Below, piece by piece: positions 45,581 to 58,249 of a DNA stretch of 64,000 bases. The notes below the pieces were generated by a model that made no database searches, was not told the DNA's origin, and saw only the letters and a list, made by a program, of their open reading frames with translations. Origin of the DNA: Heterocephalus glaber (taxonomy: Eukaryota > Chordata > Mammalia > Rodentia > Bathyergidae); the NCBI RefSeq assembly GCF_000247695.1, contig NW_004624801.1, positions 2,507,209 through 2,571,208 on the forward strand. Direction: 5' to 3'. Position numbers and translations under genes: made by a program. Each line of letters opens with the position of its first letter. Within the stretch, counting starts at the first letter, position 1.

Positions 45581-47607
45581 GCAGCTAACAGACTCTGGTG
45601 ATCTTAAATTGATCACCAACTCGCATGCAGGAGCACGGCAAAATGGCTTCCTTCCCCTACCTAGTTCAACCCCATCCGTGTAGCCTAGATGGAAAGACAA
45701 GGGAACAGACGTGAGTCTATAAAGCTCCCAGCACGTCTCTCAGAGTCGGTAGTGCGACAGTGCAACGGCACATGCCTACACATTCTAGCCTTTCCTATGG
45801 TTCTGCTTTCCATTCCATGGGTCCGTTGAGTGCAAGTGACTGGAACAAGGAAGGAGAACCCAGCTGCTCCATTCCAGTAGCACGAGGGAGGTAAGGAGCC
45901 CAGTTCCCAGGCAGGGCACTCTCTGTTCCTAAGGACTCTAGTGGGTTCTGGTTTGTAGCAAGAGAGCCCTAAGAATCGACAACTTGGCAGCCAGCAGTGG
46001 CTTCTTCAATGCTCCCACCTTCCTTTCTCTATCCTGTGCCCCCTTCCCAGGGTTCTCTCCAGCCCGTAAACCTTGTGTGCAAATGTCCTGACTCTTGCAA
46101 CTGTGTTAAAAAATAAACCTTAAAAAGCTTCCAGATGTTCTGTTTGTATTGTTGTGTTTTTCTGCTCTGGTCTCCAGAGCCCAATACACGATGTACAGGA
46201 TTCTGACAGCTCAGAAAAAATTCTGAGGCAGCCAAGAGGCACAGCGTGGGGGCGAGCAGGGAGAAGACCCTTCCCCAGGAGTAGAACTCAGTCACCCATT
46301 AACTCTTCCACTGCAGGGGTGCCCCACATGCACGCCCTTTGTTTTCCCACAGCACCCCACATCCTGTTCCTCCCCCGTCACAGGTGAAAGGCACATTCTT
46401 GCAGTTCGTTTAAAGGCCTGCAGAAGACTGCAACAGACTGCAGCAGAGGAAGTCTGAGATTTCCAAAGCTTTAGGTTTTGCCTTTTCTGAGCACCACCTC
46501 GGCCCGTCCATTGAACTTCTCACTTCAACTGTTTTTGGGGACAGAGAGTCCGGGACAAAATGACACAGGAGTTGCTCTCATACTCAAGATGTTAAGTGAC
46601 CATCTGCAAGAACATCTCAGGAGTGGGACCAACCAGAACAAGGGAGTGGAGTTCAGGGCTTGTCAAGGCCCCTCTGGGGCCGGTGGCCTCTGATCTGTAG
46701 GAGGGTAATTGCCAACGGGCGGGCTTGTGCACACATAGCCACACACGCACCCTTCCCAACACGCACACACCCCAGGGCCCAGGATTCTTTGCACAAGGTG
46801 ACGCCTGCTCCCTTTGATGCCCGCCGGATGTGTTCCCATTGGGCAAGAACCAGACCTCAATAAATCCAGCATTATCAAGAGGCCGGTGGTTTGCGATTGC
46901 ACCAGCCTGTTATCTCTGGCCCTGGGTGGGGCTGCTTCGTGGTTCACCATTGAAAAGCATTAACTTATAGGTAGATCAAAGACCCTTCCGCGCCAGCCGA
47001 CCTGGGTCCCTTGTGTATCCCCCATGGACTGTTCCTGAAGATGGACTTTAAAGATAATAGGTCCCCCAGTCCCAACTCTCTTGTGTCCTCTCCTTATCAT
47101 ACAATATGTTCCTTGGGGGCCACTCCACAGCCAATCACCAGGCCTTTCTTGTCCCTCTCTTTGGATGGCCCATCTAACAACAGTACATGGGAGACTGGGC
47201 CATGCAGGCACTCCTGTCCCCTCTGGATCACAACAAGGAGGAGGTTCTGGAGTGGAGGTCATTTATTACACTCTGTCCTCAGAAGGAAGAGACTGCCAGG
47301 TTCCCCTTACCTGGCACCAGAAGGCCCCAATAGACTCCACTGTCTACACGGATGTTTGAGGCCAGCAACCAGTCTGCAGTGAGGTCACAGTGGACTTCTG
47401 AGTTGTGGGTTACCAAGGAGGACTACTCATTGGCCAGGGAGAGAGTTCAGACTTCCAACAGGGCTGCTTGCAGGCTTCTCGCCTCCCAAGAGTCCCTCAG
47501 CCCATGGAGCAGGTTGGTCAGTGGCCAGGCACATGGGGACAGGTGTGTTTTCTTTTTCGTCTTAACAGTACCAAGCTTACTGTCTGTACTGGAGAGGCAC
47601 AGGGTTG
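45581..47607. other. Unique sequence, nothing recognised
   Basis: No recognised repeat, RNA gene or coding exon. Frames of 60-123 codons are unremarkable. Confidence 0.4.
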
Positions 47608-47645
47608 GTTGGATGGATGGATGGAGGGAGGGAGGGATGGATGGA
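47608..47645. repeat. (GGAT/GGAG)n tetranucleotide repeat
   Basis: Ggttggatggatggatggag followed by gagggagggatggatggac, a short compound tetranucleotide microsatellite. Confidence 0.95.
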
Positions 47646-47794
47646 CAAATGAACCAAAGAGTGAATGAACAAGTAGATCACTAGCAATAAAGCAAGTTAT
47701 TATATAATTATGGGAGACAGAAAGGGCGGGGACACTCATTCCCTACCAGCAGGAAAACAGTCCAGGTGGCAAAGCTCACCTGAGACACCTGAGC

Positions 47795-47965
47795 TTAATA
47801 CCATGCAGTCAAACCAGAGTTCAAGTCCTGCATCAGCTTCTTGTATATTGAAGGATCCTAGACAAGCTACTTCAGTTCTCTTTAACCCATCCATAAAGCA
47901 GGAAAATCCTAGTGTCTAGTAAGGACTCGGTGAAACCCTAAAAAGTGCTGTTATTCCTGACCACT
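47795..47965 (+). repeat. MIR SINE, sense
   Basis: Ataccatgcagtcaaaccag, agttcaagtcctgcatcagc, gatcctagacaagctacttc, agttctctttaacccatcca, taaagcaggaaaatcctagt match MIR in order. Confidence 0.7.
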
Positions 47966-48317
47966 CCCTTCCCTACAGCACTCTCTCTCTCTTCAAAGTT
48001 GAAATAGCACATTCCCAGCAAAGAAAGAGCCACTTCTCTGATTATTTTTCTGCCACAGACCATGCCTGCAAGGTGTATAAAGAAGTCTCGATCTATCTTC
48101 CATTACTCCTTTTTAACATTTGGATCAACCATTATCTACTGCCCCTCCTTTCATACTCCTTCAATCACTCCTAAAAACCCTGAGAACCCGGGCCCACACA
48201 CAGGGAGGAGGTAATGAAGCCAAGAGTTGTGACCAGGGAGGAGTTCCCACTGTGAGTGAGCAGCAGCTCAGCCACTGACTAGAGCTTTATTCCAAAGAGT
48301 ATTACCTAATACTGAAA

Positions 48318-48455
48318 TGCACAGGCCCCCCCCCACCCCAACACACACACACACACACACACGCACACTCCAACTTTCTGCAGCTCTGGGGATGAAGCCA
48401 GGGCCTGCACAGGCTAAGAAAGCACTCCATTACCAAGCCACACCTCAGCCTGATG
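48318..48455 (-). repeat. ID-type SINE, antisense, with C/CA-rich simple tract at its tail side
   Basis: A C-run and (CA)n microsatellite at about 48324-48367 is followed by gcagctctggggatgaagcc, agggcctgcacaggctaaga, aagcactccattaccaagcc, acacctcagcct, the ID body in reverse. The simple tract has probably grown from the SINE tail. Confidence 0.75.
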
Positions 48456-50004
48456 TCTACCTCTTACACTTGTCTGCCTTACACTTCTGTCCTTCTAATT
48501 GGGGTCCTCTTGTCCTTGAGCCCTGGTCTGTCTGTCTCCAACTCACTCCTCCCAAAGACACAGCAGCCTACAGAGCCAGCATGGCCAACCCCACTGGAAA
48601 CAGGGCCTATGGGCACTGTTCTGGCCTGCATGGTCCAGAGCCCCATGGCCTGGCCAGCTTGTGGCTCCTGTGCCAGGATGATGAGTGGAGGAGCTGGATC
48701 TCAGTGTGCTCCATCGCAAAGGAGCCAGGCTGTTACCCAAGGCTGCAGCTGGGCCCTCACCGGCACTGGGAGGTCATGCAGTAAGCTCACAGAAGAGGCC
48801 ACCCACACGGCACATCAGGAAGCTGGACCATCCCTGGGGCCAGAGCCGCACTAGCCCTTGGCCCTGACTCGGGAGAGTCACCATATGGCTTCCCTGGGGA
48901 ACAGGAGAGGAGGGCAGGAAGTGAGCCATTGGAGGGTGAGAGAGCGCCATTTGTCCCTGGGGTGCAGGAGACACGGGTTAACCTGTCCCCAGCATGTCTG
49001 AGGAAAGAAAAGGACTGCCAGCCCACAGCGACATCCCCCAGACACACGGGGCTCCCCTTCTGGGCTCTCCTCTCTCTTCAGCCCAGATGCACTCCCAGGG
49101 TTTGATGTGAACTTCAAAACCCCTGAAGTTTGGGTGACTTCACACTTTTCCGATTAAAGACCCAGAATGATTTTCATGTTTTCAGAGAACTTTGACCAAA
49201 AGTGTAGGCAGTGGAGCAAAACAGGAAGAGAAGACCTCTCTCTGGCTCCCTCTCCCCTCCTCCTAAAGTCCTGGGGGCGGGGTGAACTCTAGGCAGCTTT
49301 GTCCTCTCAGTGCTCCTGGAACCTTCTCTTCTGTGGCAGCTTTTCTCTTTCCTTTAGTCCCACAGGTCCAGTCTCTGGGGCACAGGTGTCCGGGAGGGCA
49401 GCTGGAAGGCTCAGGGACAGACAGAGTGGAGGGGACAGTCGCCACGCAGCCTAAAGAACAGGGCCAGGCACCTCATCCGGGTGGAAGGCAGCCTTCCCAG
49501 GTGCCCGGCAAGCTGGGACTTGTGGAAACCAGAGTCCCGGCTAGCAGAGGGGATGGACAGGAGAACCAGAATTCAAAGAGGCGGCCGAAGGAGGGGGCAT
49601 GGCAGGGAGAGGGGGAGGTTTCAGTGAATCATATAAATTAGAGACAGAAAGGATGTCAGGCCACCTTCATTTCCTTCCTCTCCTAATAGGAATTATCTCA
49701 TTAGCCCTGAGCTTCCTAGAGGCAAACTTTAAATGATTCCTGTAATGGGGATTTCAATCTGTAGTTCCCTCCCTTCCTACCAGGCCTGACTCCCAGGAGA
49801 AAGCTCTTAAAGGGACAGTGTGCATTGAGGCTAGTTCAATGGGCTTAGCACTGCACATATTCATCTGCTCAGGTCCTGCCCTTCTACCCTGTAGGTCCAC
49901 TGACAGGACTGCACAGGAGAACACAGCCATGGATATGGGGATGAGCTGAATGGGAACACATCCTTCTGTACGTTTTACCTTTGCAAAGGAAAAAAAAAAT
50001 AAAA
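48456..50004. other. Unique sequence, nothing recognised
   Basis: Overlapping frames of up to 133 codons on both strands. A GC-box-like ggggcggggtg lies at about 49273 without CpG-island context. Confidence 0.4.
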
Positions 50005-50440
50005 GAGCCACGTTCTGATCCTTTCAACCTATGAAAGTTTCCTTATATGGCAAAATGGATTTGGCAAATGGGATTAAATTAAAGATTCTGAGATGAGAGG
50101 ATTATCCTGGATTATCCTAAGTATAATCACAAGTGTCCTTAGAAGAGGGAGGTAGAGGGAGATTTGACTACAGAGAGAGGAGGAAATGCAAAGGGCCCAC
50201 AAAGGCAGAGGCTGAGATGATGTGGCTACAAGCCAAGGACTACTGGCAGCCACCAGAGCTGGGGACAATTAGTCCCTGCAGCTTCCAGGAGAAACCACCC
50301 CTGCCTGCAACTTGATTTAGGGCCCAGAGGTCTTATTTCAGACTTCTGGCCTCCAGAATTATAAGAGAAGAAATCTATGAGGTTTTAAGCCACCAAGTTT
50401 GCAGTAATTTGTTACAATCAGCCCCAGGAAACTAGTACGC
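50005..50440 (+). mobile_element. MLT1-type (ERVL-MaLR) LTR, near full length
   Basis: Acctatgaaagtttccttat, atggcaaaatggatttggca, taatcacaagtgtccttaga, agagggaggtagagggagat, gctacaagccaaggactact, ggcagccaccagagctgggg, cagacttctggcctccagaa, gttttaagccaccaagtttg, taatttgttacaatcagccc, ggaaactagtac. This is an excellent full-order MLT1 match, preceded by a short A-run. Confidence 0.93.
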
Positions 50441-50832
50441 TTAGGAAAGAAAAAGTGCTTGCCACAAGAATTATCTTTGGAGCCTTATTTCACAGCAAAA
50501 GAAAAATATATCAGAAACATCAAAGAACCGTCCAAAAATAACTGTGTCCTAGTCCCATGATGAAATCCCAAACAATCATAAAATATTGAACTATTAATAA
50601 TAAAGGACTAACACTGTATAACAATACAGCTGTAAATATTTCTCTTGCTTTTATCGGTGGGCTAATGGAAGGCATCTTGTAATTACTTCTGCCCCTGCAA
50701 GTTATGTACTGAGTTGACAAGTGGTATGAAAGCTAAGTATGGTTGAATTTGTCTGTGTGAACTGAGAAGCTGGACCTGGAGAAATTCAGGGGACCGAGGA
50801 CACCAGAGATGGCCTACAGCTCCAACCCACCC

Positions 50833-50834
<2 letters not shown>
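50441..50834. other. Unique AT-rich sequence
   Basis: AT-rich, with no repeat or gene recognised. Confidence 0.4.

Positions 50835-50877
<43 letters not shown>
50835..50877. repeat. (GT)n microsatellite
   Basis: About 21 uninterrupted GT units. Confidence 0.97.
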
Positions 50878-50878
<1 letters not shown>

Positions 50879-51054
50879 TTCATATTCAACTGGAGTTACT
50901 AACATCAGAGTGGGTGCCTTTTGGAGCAATGAAATTCTCCATCATCAAAGTATTCTAACAGAAAGTAGCTACCTAGAAAGTCTTAGAGACTATCGTGGCT
51001 CCAGATGGGAGATGGAAATAACTGGCCAGAATCAGTTTGATTTGATGAAAGCAA

Positions 51055-51125
51055 GGATTATAGGTATAATCCCTGCAACCCTTGCAAATCACTTAGCACA
51101 GTGCTGGGACTGAAGAGATGCTTAT
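51055..51125 (+). repeat. Possible MIR 3' end, sense
   Basis: Caaatcacttagcacagtgc followed by tgggactgaagagatgctta resembles the MIR end cttagcacagtgcctggca...tgctcaataaa. Confidence 0.4.
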
Positions 51126-51804
51126 GGTACCACTGAGGATGCTTCTTAAATCTCAACATCTCTCATTCCACAGACTCTTTGGGGTAAAAAAAGCCACGGA
51201 AAAGGAAATGCTAAGAATACTTGTATAGTGGGTGGCTGTTTACAGAGTACCACCTTGGTTTCCTGCGCTATCGGATAAAAATCTGACACTCCTAGACACC
51301 TCTCTCATTTGATGGCAAGCAGGTGACGCAGCAGCACACCAGGACAAATCCCATGGCAGGAGACACCTAAAGCAGCCCTGCATGAGTATTCAGACTGAGA
51401 AAGGGATGCAGCAGCATCACCACCTCTATCTGGGCAGGTGGAGGGTCCCTGGGAAGCCCTACGGCACAGCGTCCGGGCCCTGTTTCTGCACCTGCCAAAC
51501 CAAACTGACAAAAAATAAGAGAGGACTTGAGGAGCCATCCCAGGCAGCAGCTAAGGGCAGGATGCCCATTCCCACTGGAGCCCAGATGGGGCACACCCAC
51601 CTGGCAGGCAATGTACTAGCAGTGGGAGGCCTGGGGCACTCTTCAGCTACAGGTGGGCACCACTAAGGCCACCCTCGGGGGCATCCTCAACCTCAGGTCT
51701 TGCTTTGCTGCTAATCACTGTGAGCACCCAGCTGCCAAAACCCCAATCTGGGTGGCCCCGAGCCACTCCCAAGTCTTGTCACATGCTCAGTGAGCTCAGC
51801 TGGC
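51126..51804. other. Unique sequence, nothing recognised
   Basis: No structure beyond chance frames of up to 94 codons. Confidence 0.4.
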
Positions 51805-51895
51805 CTCACACAAACCTTGTCAAGTGAGCAGGACAGATGTTGTTATCGGTCCCACTTTACAGATGGGGAAGCTGTGCCGGAGCTGAACGGCCACC
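51805..51895 (-). repeat. MIR SINE fragment, antisense
   Basis: Agatgttgttatcggtccca, ctttacagatggggaagctg, tgccggagctgaac: the MIR reverse core. Confidence 0.5.
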
Positions 51896-51924
51896 CCGGA
51901 GCACATGTCCTCTCATGGCCCAGA

Positions 51925-51957
51925 CCTCCTCCTCCTCCTCCTCCTCCTCCTCCTCCT
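51925..51957. repeat. (CTC)n trinucleotide repeat
   Basis: Eleven CTC units. The poly-Ser, poly-Pro and poly-Arg stretches in the three frames come from it. Confidence 0.97.
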
Positions 51958-52950
51958 GCATCGGGCAGGCAAGGGCCGGCTCCATACCCCTTGTGCTGCC
52001 TGAGAGGGCTTTGCAGAGGTGGCCAGAGACAGCAGGAGGTGTCCCTCCACCCGGGCCCAGTGCTTCCTTCCTTCGGGAGCCTGACTTGCTAGGATGCCCC
52101 TATCTGCAGGCATTCCTGCTCTTGCCCGGCAGCATGGAAGTGGAGAGCATGGCTCTGGTAGTGCAGGCCTGGCCCGTGCCCAGGCTGGGCCTCTCCCAAG
52201 AGCAGTGAGACATGTCTTTTGGGCTCTGAGAGGAGAAGCTGTACTTTTCCAGGTCTGGAGAAAGGATTACGCAGGGCCGATCTGAACTCCCAGCTCAGCT
52301 TTTGAGCGACAGCTTTCCCCACCGCCCTGGAGAGGTGCTCAGAGCAGGACCTCCTCAGTCTCTCTCCATCGTCTCCAGCAGCCCCAGGAGGTGGCCGGGT
52401 GATTCTGGAACAGTGAGCACTACCCTGTCTGGGGTGGAACATGAGTTAATGATCCTCAGCTTGGGTCCCCCTGGGAGGTGGCCAAGCCAGTTCCCTTTTG
52501 GTGGGGCCTCTGGACGGACCCATCGCTGGGGGTGGCATCTGCAGCTAATGGGGAGAGGATGCACAGCTTCACATATGACTGACTCCTGGAACACTCAACT
52601 GAGGCTGGATCCTTGGACCTGATTTTCCAACAGGACCTCCCCCCAAAAAGTGGTTGGGTTTCCCTCTCCCAGACCCATCTCACTTCTCTGCCCTCTGCTC
52701 CTTTCCCCTCTTCTCCTTCCCCTTCTGTATCCTCAGAGGCACCTGGGAGACACAGCACATGCTGGGTCATAAGGAGAAGAACCCTGATAACTTGGACGGA
52801 CAGTCTGCAAGCCGTGAAAAGTCCAGCTGCCTCCAGCCCCACGGGCCAGCGCTCGGTTCCCATGACACTCACTGGCAGCGTTAATAACTAACCACGGCCC
52901 AGACAGGTGTTGGCAGCCGGGCCTCAGGAGTTCTTGTTCAGGGGTGGAAG
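51958..52950. other. Unique GC-richer sequence
   Basis: Overlapping chance frames up to 138 codons. A pyrimidine-rich run near 52700-52735 is the only compositional feature. Confidence 0.4.
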
Positions 52951-52991
52951 TGAGTCATTTCCCTTTTATAGTTTGCTAGCAGACTGAGTCA
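52951..52991. promoter_or_regulatory. Pair of perfect AP-1 sites
   Basis: TGAGTCA occurs at 52951-52957 and again at 52985-52991 in the same orientation, with an AACCACGG RUNX-like motif about 65 bases upstream. Paired AP-1 sites are common in active enhancers; activity is not shown. Confidence 0.3.
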
Positions 52992-55689
52992 CCCAGAGCC
53001 GACCCTTTCACCCAAGCTCTCATACCCTGGCCACCTAACGTGTGGCCCATTCCTTAGACCTACCTACTTCCCAGGACAGCTGAGCTTTGTGCAGCCGCTG
53101 CTGGCGTCTGGGTCAAACACCATTTCCCATGAACGACCAGGTCTCTCTCTGCACTCCTTCTCGCCCTACTGCCTCAAACCCAACAGTCGACTCACTGTCC
53201 TAAGAGGAGGCTGCTTAGCTGTCTGAGAAAAACTGTGTCTGACAGGTAGAGGTGCACACTCCTGAGGCCTGGTTAGGTCTGCCTCGCCTTTGACCTTTAA
53301 CCAAACAGTGCTCTCACGCCTCTCTACCCCGTCTGGAACAAAAGACTCGAAATGAAAAGTTCCAGAAAATCATGAGCCAGAGCACAAAACTGTGATGCAT
53401 GTGTCAATTTCATTGTGCTTGGGAAGGACCGAGGCTGAAGGGAGGTAAACGGGTCCTGTGTCCGCAGTTAAAACACGCTTCCCTATTGCATGCCAGGTGG
53501 CTGGCAAGGCCTGGCAGCTCAGGGTCCTGTGGCGGCTCTCCTCTCCTGGACAGAAGTACCGATCAGCTACTAGGAGAAACTGAGGGGTCTTCTTGGGGAA
53601 TCCCTTCCCCTGTGCTCATCTGGTCCTTCTCACAATTTTTTAATTGAAAAGAGTAAGAGAGAGAAAACAAAAACATGAAAGAAACGGGGTTAAAAAGGAA
53701 AACCATCTCCCCAAAATAGTTTGGGGATTTACTTTTTTCTAAGCCTCAGAAAGTCCCTCTCCACCGTGGTTTCTAACACAGACAACCAACACTCGTGACA
53801 TCTGATCGGGCAGCACTGGTGTCTCCGGCAGGCGTGAGACTGACAGGCAGAGAGAAGATGACACTGTTTCTTGCCTCAGAAGGTAAAAAAGAAGTCACAG
53901 CAGAGGCTGCACGGGGTATGGCCAGGAACCTGACACCCCACAGCGCTGGCCTTTCGGGTGAACTCCTGGCTGCTGGCTATTCAGGACTGAGCTTCCCTCT
54001 CCCCGCCCTTCTGACTTCCCCAGCTTCCAGGTGTCACAGCCTAGTTTACCTCTGCACTGTCTCACTTCTACATGGCCCCCCAGACTTCCCAAACTGCACT
54101 GTGAAATCTGTCTGCTGCAGCCATGGCTTTGGCTGCCCTTCCCAGGTGAGGCGACATTCCCGGGTCTTGTGTACATCTAAGACACCAGCCAGCAGAGAGC
54201 ATCAGGGTCCACATGCTGGAGGGAGAGATTCCGCCCTGGGTGCTGGCATGGGGGACTGCATGAGTCATCAGGCCTGACCAGTAAGCATGCTGTCCCAGGG
54301 TGCAGTGGGAGGCCTGGGGACTGAGCCCACTCCAGGGACACGAACCAAGGTGACTCACAGTTGGACCCTGAGGGGAAGTTCCATTCTCGAGTCCTCTGGA
54401 TGGCTCTGGTCCCTGGGTGAGCTCATCCTCGTCACTGCTGACACTCAGATCGGGACTTGATTCTTGTTCCCAGAGTCCCTGGAACAATTTCACTATTAAT
54501 TATGGTGGTGGCAGAGATGGTCATTGGAGCCACAGCACCTCTGTCCCCAGCACACACATGCGTGATTGGATGGAGCTGAGGACACAGCATGTCCTCCCTG
54601 GACGTCCAACTTTTCCTCAGTGGACACACTCCTCCCTGCTGCTGACCTCATGCAGGAATCCTGGGGGCTGTGAGGCCGTGAATGTGACAGTTCTTTGAAA
54701 GGAAGTTTGCAAAGCCAGAACCAGTGAGTAATACTGAGATTACTGTTTCGGACTGCTGCCTCAGGGTCCAGCCAGCAGGCTCCCATCTTGCTCCCTCTCC
54801 CTGGACCCCTGGCGTGTGGGGCCCAGGTGGGAAAGGGTCCCCATCAAAGTCTTCCAAAAACACACTTGACATTAGCAGAAACACATAGGTCATGACTTCA
54901 CTGCTCACACTGCCCCTTCCTCACTCCAAGCAGAGCACACAGATGTTTCTATAGCTTCTCCAGGCAGAGGCAGGTTCTCACCTAGCTCTTCTGTGGTACA
55001 CAGGAGCTTTGAAGAAATCTCCCAAAGAAGGACACTAGGCAGTCATCCCCCTTTGGGCTCAGTTGTCAGGTCACACACAATCACAAGACACTGGCTAACA
55101 ACCACCATGACCGAGACCTTGTGCACACCTTCTGAGAAAGACAAGCTGCTTCAGATAAGTGCTCCAAGGCACTTGTGCCTGCCCATCCTTGATGGCCACA
55201 GTGGTCACAGGATGGAGGACGAGAGAAAATGATGGCAGATCCCATTCATTTTTGCAATTGGAGGTGAAGAGGAAGATGAGAAGAAACCATGAGGCTGCAA
55301 AAAGGCAAGGAGAGCTGCAAAGCGGTTGGAGAGGGACCCCACAGGAGGGTCTGCAGCAGTGCGAACTGTGCTGTGACCTGATGACGCCACAGTCAGGAGT
55401 CCCTTGAGTCTGGCAGGCTCCTTCCCTGCCCTAACACAACTGGAATGAGAGAATGCTCCTGTGCTCCCACTTCCTTTACTTTTCCTTTCCATCCTTTGCT
55501 GCTGGGCCTGCAATGTGCCCCTGCTGGCTTTACAGGTGGGGAGATGGGGAGAGGCCCTCCTATGAAGCCATGATGCCACAGAAGATTGTGTGGATTGCCT
55601 GAATGAGGGAGTCATGGCTGCTGAGAATCAGTGCCTGTGATTTTCAGCTCCTCACAGAATCACTGTCAATCTGCTCTCAGAGGTACGTG
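52992..55689. other. Unique sequence, nothing recognised
   Basis: A 160-codon frame (53795-54277, +) and a 141-codon frame (54068-54493, -) overlap each other and resemble no family. No repeats recognised. Confidence 0.4.
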
Positions 55690-56390
55690 ATGGGACAGGA
55701 AAGATAAGGGCACGTTCAGTTCCCTTCCTGTCTGCAAACCCTCCCACCAAGTGCTCAGTTCCTGTGGGGTTCCACAGCAGCCCCTTCCGTAAGTTGGTTC
55801 ATAACACACTTTACTCAAAACCCTGCCTCGGCTCCCAGGTCCCTTGGAGCCAGGACTGGAAGTCTTGAGGACCCTGCCTGGTGTGGCCCTCATGCCCTGG
55901 GGTGCTCAGCCCCCTCACTGAGCTCCTATCATGCCTGCCCTTTGTTCTCAAACCCACCTCACAGCTTATGTGCTCCTGCTCTGTGTCTGATGCCACCACT
56001 CCCTCTGATCCAAACACTCCTCCCTAAACACTGGAGCACTCCCTCCCTCTCCTCTCTGGAGTCATCTGCTCGGTCCCACTGGCCACCTGTGCTCTGCTTT
56101 CTCCCTGCCCAGCAAAACCTGAGCCACTTTTCCTGCCGCTATTTTTATTTTTTCCCCATGATATTATTACCTTCTTATGTACTAGGTAATTTACTTGTTT
56201 ATCACTGTCTGTTTATTGCCTGTCCTTACCCCTCTAGAAGGCAAGTTCTATGAAAGTAGAACCATACCTGCTTTGTTCATGTCTCAGTCTAGGGTAGTCC
56301 TAGCAATGACAGGCACCCAGTATTTGTTAGATGAATGAAAGAATGAAATGAATAAATGAGTGAAACAATGAATGGAATCACCCAGGTGGG
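55690..56390 (+). repeat. L2 LINE, 3' portion
   Basis: A coding-derived part looks like ...ccctcatgccctggggtgct ... cctatcatgcctgccctttg ... acactggagcactccctccc. The 3' UTR follows: ttacttgtttatcactgtct, ccctctagaaggcaagttct, atgaaagtagaaccatacct, ctagcaatgacaggcacccag, tatttgttagatgaatgaaa and the (GAATGAAA)n-like end. The 3' part from about 56140 is clear, the 5' part less so. Confidence 0.75.
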
Positions 56391-57329
56391 AGGAAGGGGC
56401 TGCATCATACAGAGTGGCTTGGCACTGGGTAGAGGACACCTGGGGGAAAAGGGAGGCCTAGGGCTGGCAAAGGCAGAAGGTGCTACAGTCAGAGGCAGTG
56501 CATATGGCTTGCCTGGAAATGCCCTCGGAGTCACTCATTAACCATCCCGACTCCAGTACACATGCAGCTCACCAGTCACCAAGCCCAGGCAGAATGACTT
56601 CAATGCCTGGCACTCCATGCAGGCCCACACTCCCACCCGAGTGTTCAGACTTTGTCTGGGCCCCTCATCTTTGCTCTTGGGATCCTAGGGTTAGCAGAGA
56701 AAAGGGGATACCCAAGGTTGGAAAAGAGATACCCAAGAAACAGAAATGAGCTCCCCATTCCCACCCTTTTGAGCCACAAGCAGGGAGGCAGACCTAGTAT
56801 TGCAGATGATGTCTTCTACAAGAGATTATGGAGTGGCCTGGTGAAGGAGCAGCTAGTCATGGGACCTCATGGCTATGAGGTTTTAGGAAAGTGAGGAGAG
56901 AGTGTGGTCAGCACAGGCCAGGGCGCAGAGTCCAGTCTTAGGGGCAGGACACACACTGGGAAGAAATGGATCCAAGGTGAGTTGTCCAAGAAGATCTGGT
57001 CACTGGTATGATCAACAGGGAGACGTGGTCAGTGTCTTAACTCATCAGAAGGTGACATGTTGAGTACTGGGTTAAAGAAAGAGGTGTAAGGAAAACACCA
57101 ATAGAATCACTTAGGAGAGGAAAGGCTGGAAATCCAAAGGTTGGAGCCCCTATGGTTAAGCCAGCGGGTTCTTCAAAAGTCAAGACAGAAGGGTGGCCGG
57201 GAAAGGGGAAAATATCCAATGGAAAACTGCTGTGGAGCAACTATAAGGACTCAGTGTGCTGGTGAATAGGGAGTTAGGGACCCTAGTCATCTCTTGTGAA
57301 AGATCCACATGGAATAAGATACATCTGAA
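56391..57329. other. Unique sequence, nothing recognised
   Basis: Purine-leaning single-copy-looking DNA. Frames of 60-89 codons only. Confidence 0.4.
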
Positions 57330-57440
57330 CCAGATCTTCACTCTGTGTTATTTTCTTCAACATCTGGTCTCCCTAAGGACAGGGAATAAGCATTACCTTC
57401 TTATAGATGAGGAAACTAAGACCTGGAAATTTACCCACTA
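57330..57440 (-). repeat. MIR SINE fragment, antisense
   Basis: Accttcttatagatgaggaa, actaagacctggaaatttac after a degraded actctgtgttattttcttca. Confidence 0.5.
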
Positions 57441-57504
57441 TCATATCCAGAACTCCCAAGACTGAATATAAAACCAAACAGAAAGTACACTGACATTTAT
57501 GCTT

Positions 57505-57720
57505 CATGTGTCCCAGTACTGGGCAAGGCACTCGGTGTGCATGCTCCATTTCACTTCACAATTCAGAAGAGACTATCCTTATCATCCCCATTTTGCAGAT
57601 GGGAAACCAAAGTCCATGAAGAGAAGGTCGTCAGCCCATCGTCACAACGTGAGAAAGTAATAGGAGGTGGATGTGAAGCCAGGCCATCTGGGTCCCTGCT
57701 CCTTACCACTGCACTAGACA
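57505..57720 (-). repeat. MIR SINE, antisense, long copy
   Basis: Tactgggcaaggcactcggt, tccatttcacttcacaattc, atcatccccattttgcagat, gggaaaccaaagtccatgaa, gaagccaggccatctgggtc, ccttaccactgcac. The whole reverse MIR order is kept. Confidence 0.8.
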
Positions 57721-58249
57721 AGACAGTGACCAACTCACAACACAATCTGCCTGGTTGCGAATCTCTGCACAGCACCCTCCTTCTAAACTCCACGGGAGAA
57801 ACAGAAACAATCTGTTGTCTCCCATAAAACACACCTACATTCTGAGCTTCCAGCCAGCATGAAACTCACAGCCAGAATCAGAGCCACTGTGGATGGAGAC
57901 GTCTAGAAAACTATGGGCAAATCCAGCCTTATGTGAAAGGAAGGGGTGTCTGCTTCACACGCTGCACTGTCAGGACCAGACTTCAGTCAGCAGCACCCGG
58001 AAATGTGTAGGAGCCCACTTAATCCTACGGCCAATCTGTGCCCTGGAAAGCCAGCAGGTCGATCCACCTGTCCCCTACACCCACAGGCTGTGAGTCACCT
58101 GCCTGAAGGTTCTTCCTGCACACTGTCTGAAAGACCTGTGTGTCCTGCAATGGACTCCATGTCTGCAGTGCAGGTAGCAGGAGCGGACACAGAACCTGCT
58201 GAGAAGCTGGGACAACTCACTATCACTCAAAACAGCAACAGGCCACGGT
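57721..58249. other. Unique sequence, nothing recognised
   Basis: A 143-codon frame (57946-58377, +) runs from here into the next MIR; not a gene. Confidence 0.4.

Noticed and set aside
45222..45700. Open frames of 153, 94 and 143 codons giving Arg/Lys-, Glu- and Leu/Phe-rich proteins.
   Set aside because: They are translations of the polypurine repeat at 45355-45580 on each strand and frame.
49263..49290. GC-box (ggggcggggtg) as a promoter.
   Set aside because: There is no CpG enrichment, exon or transcription-start pattern around it.
51790..52208. Poly-Ser, poly-Pro and poly-Arg containing frames.
   Set aside because: They come from the (CTC)n microsatellite at 51925-51957 and unrelated flanks.
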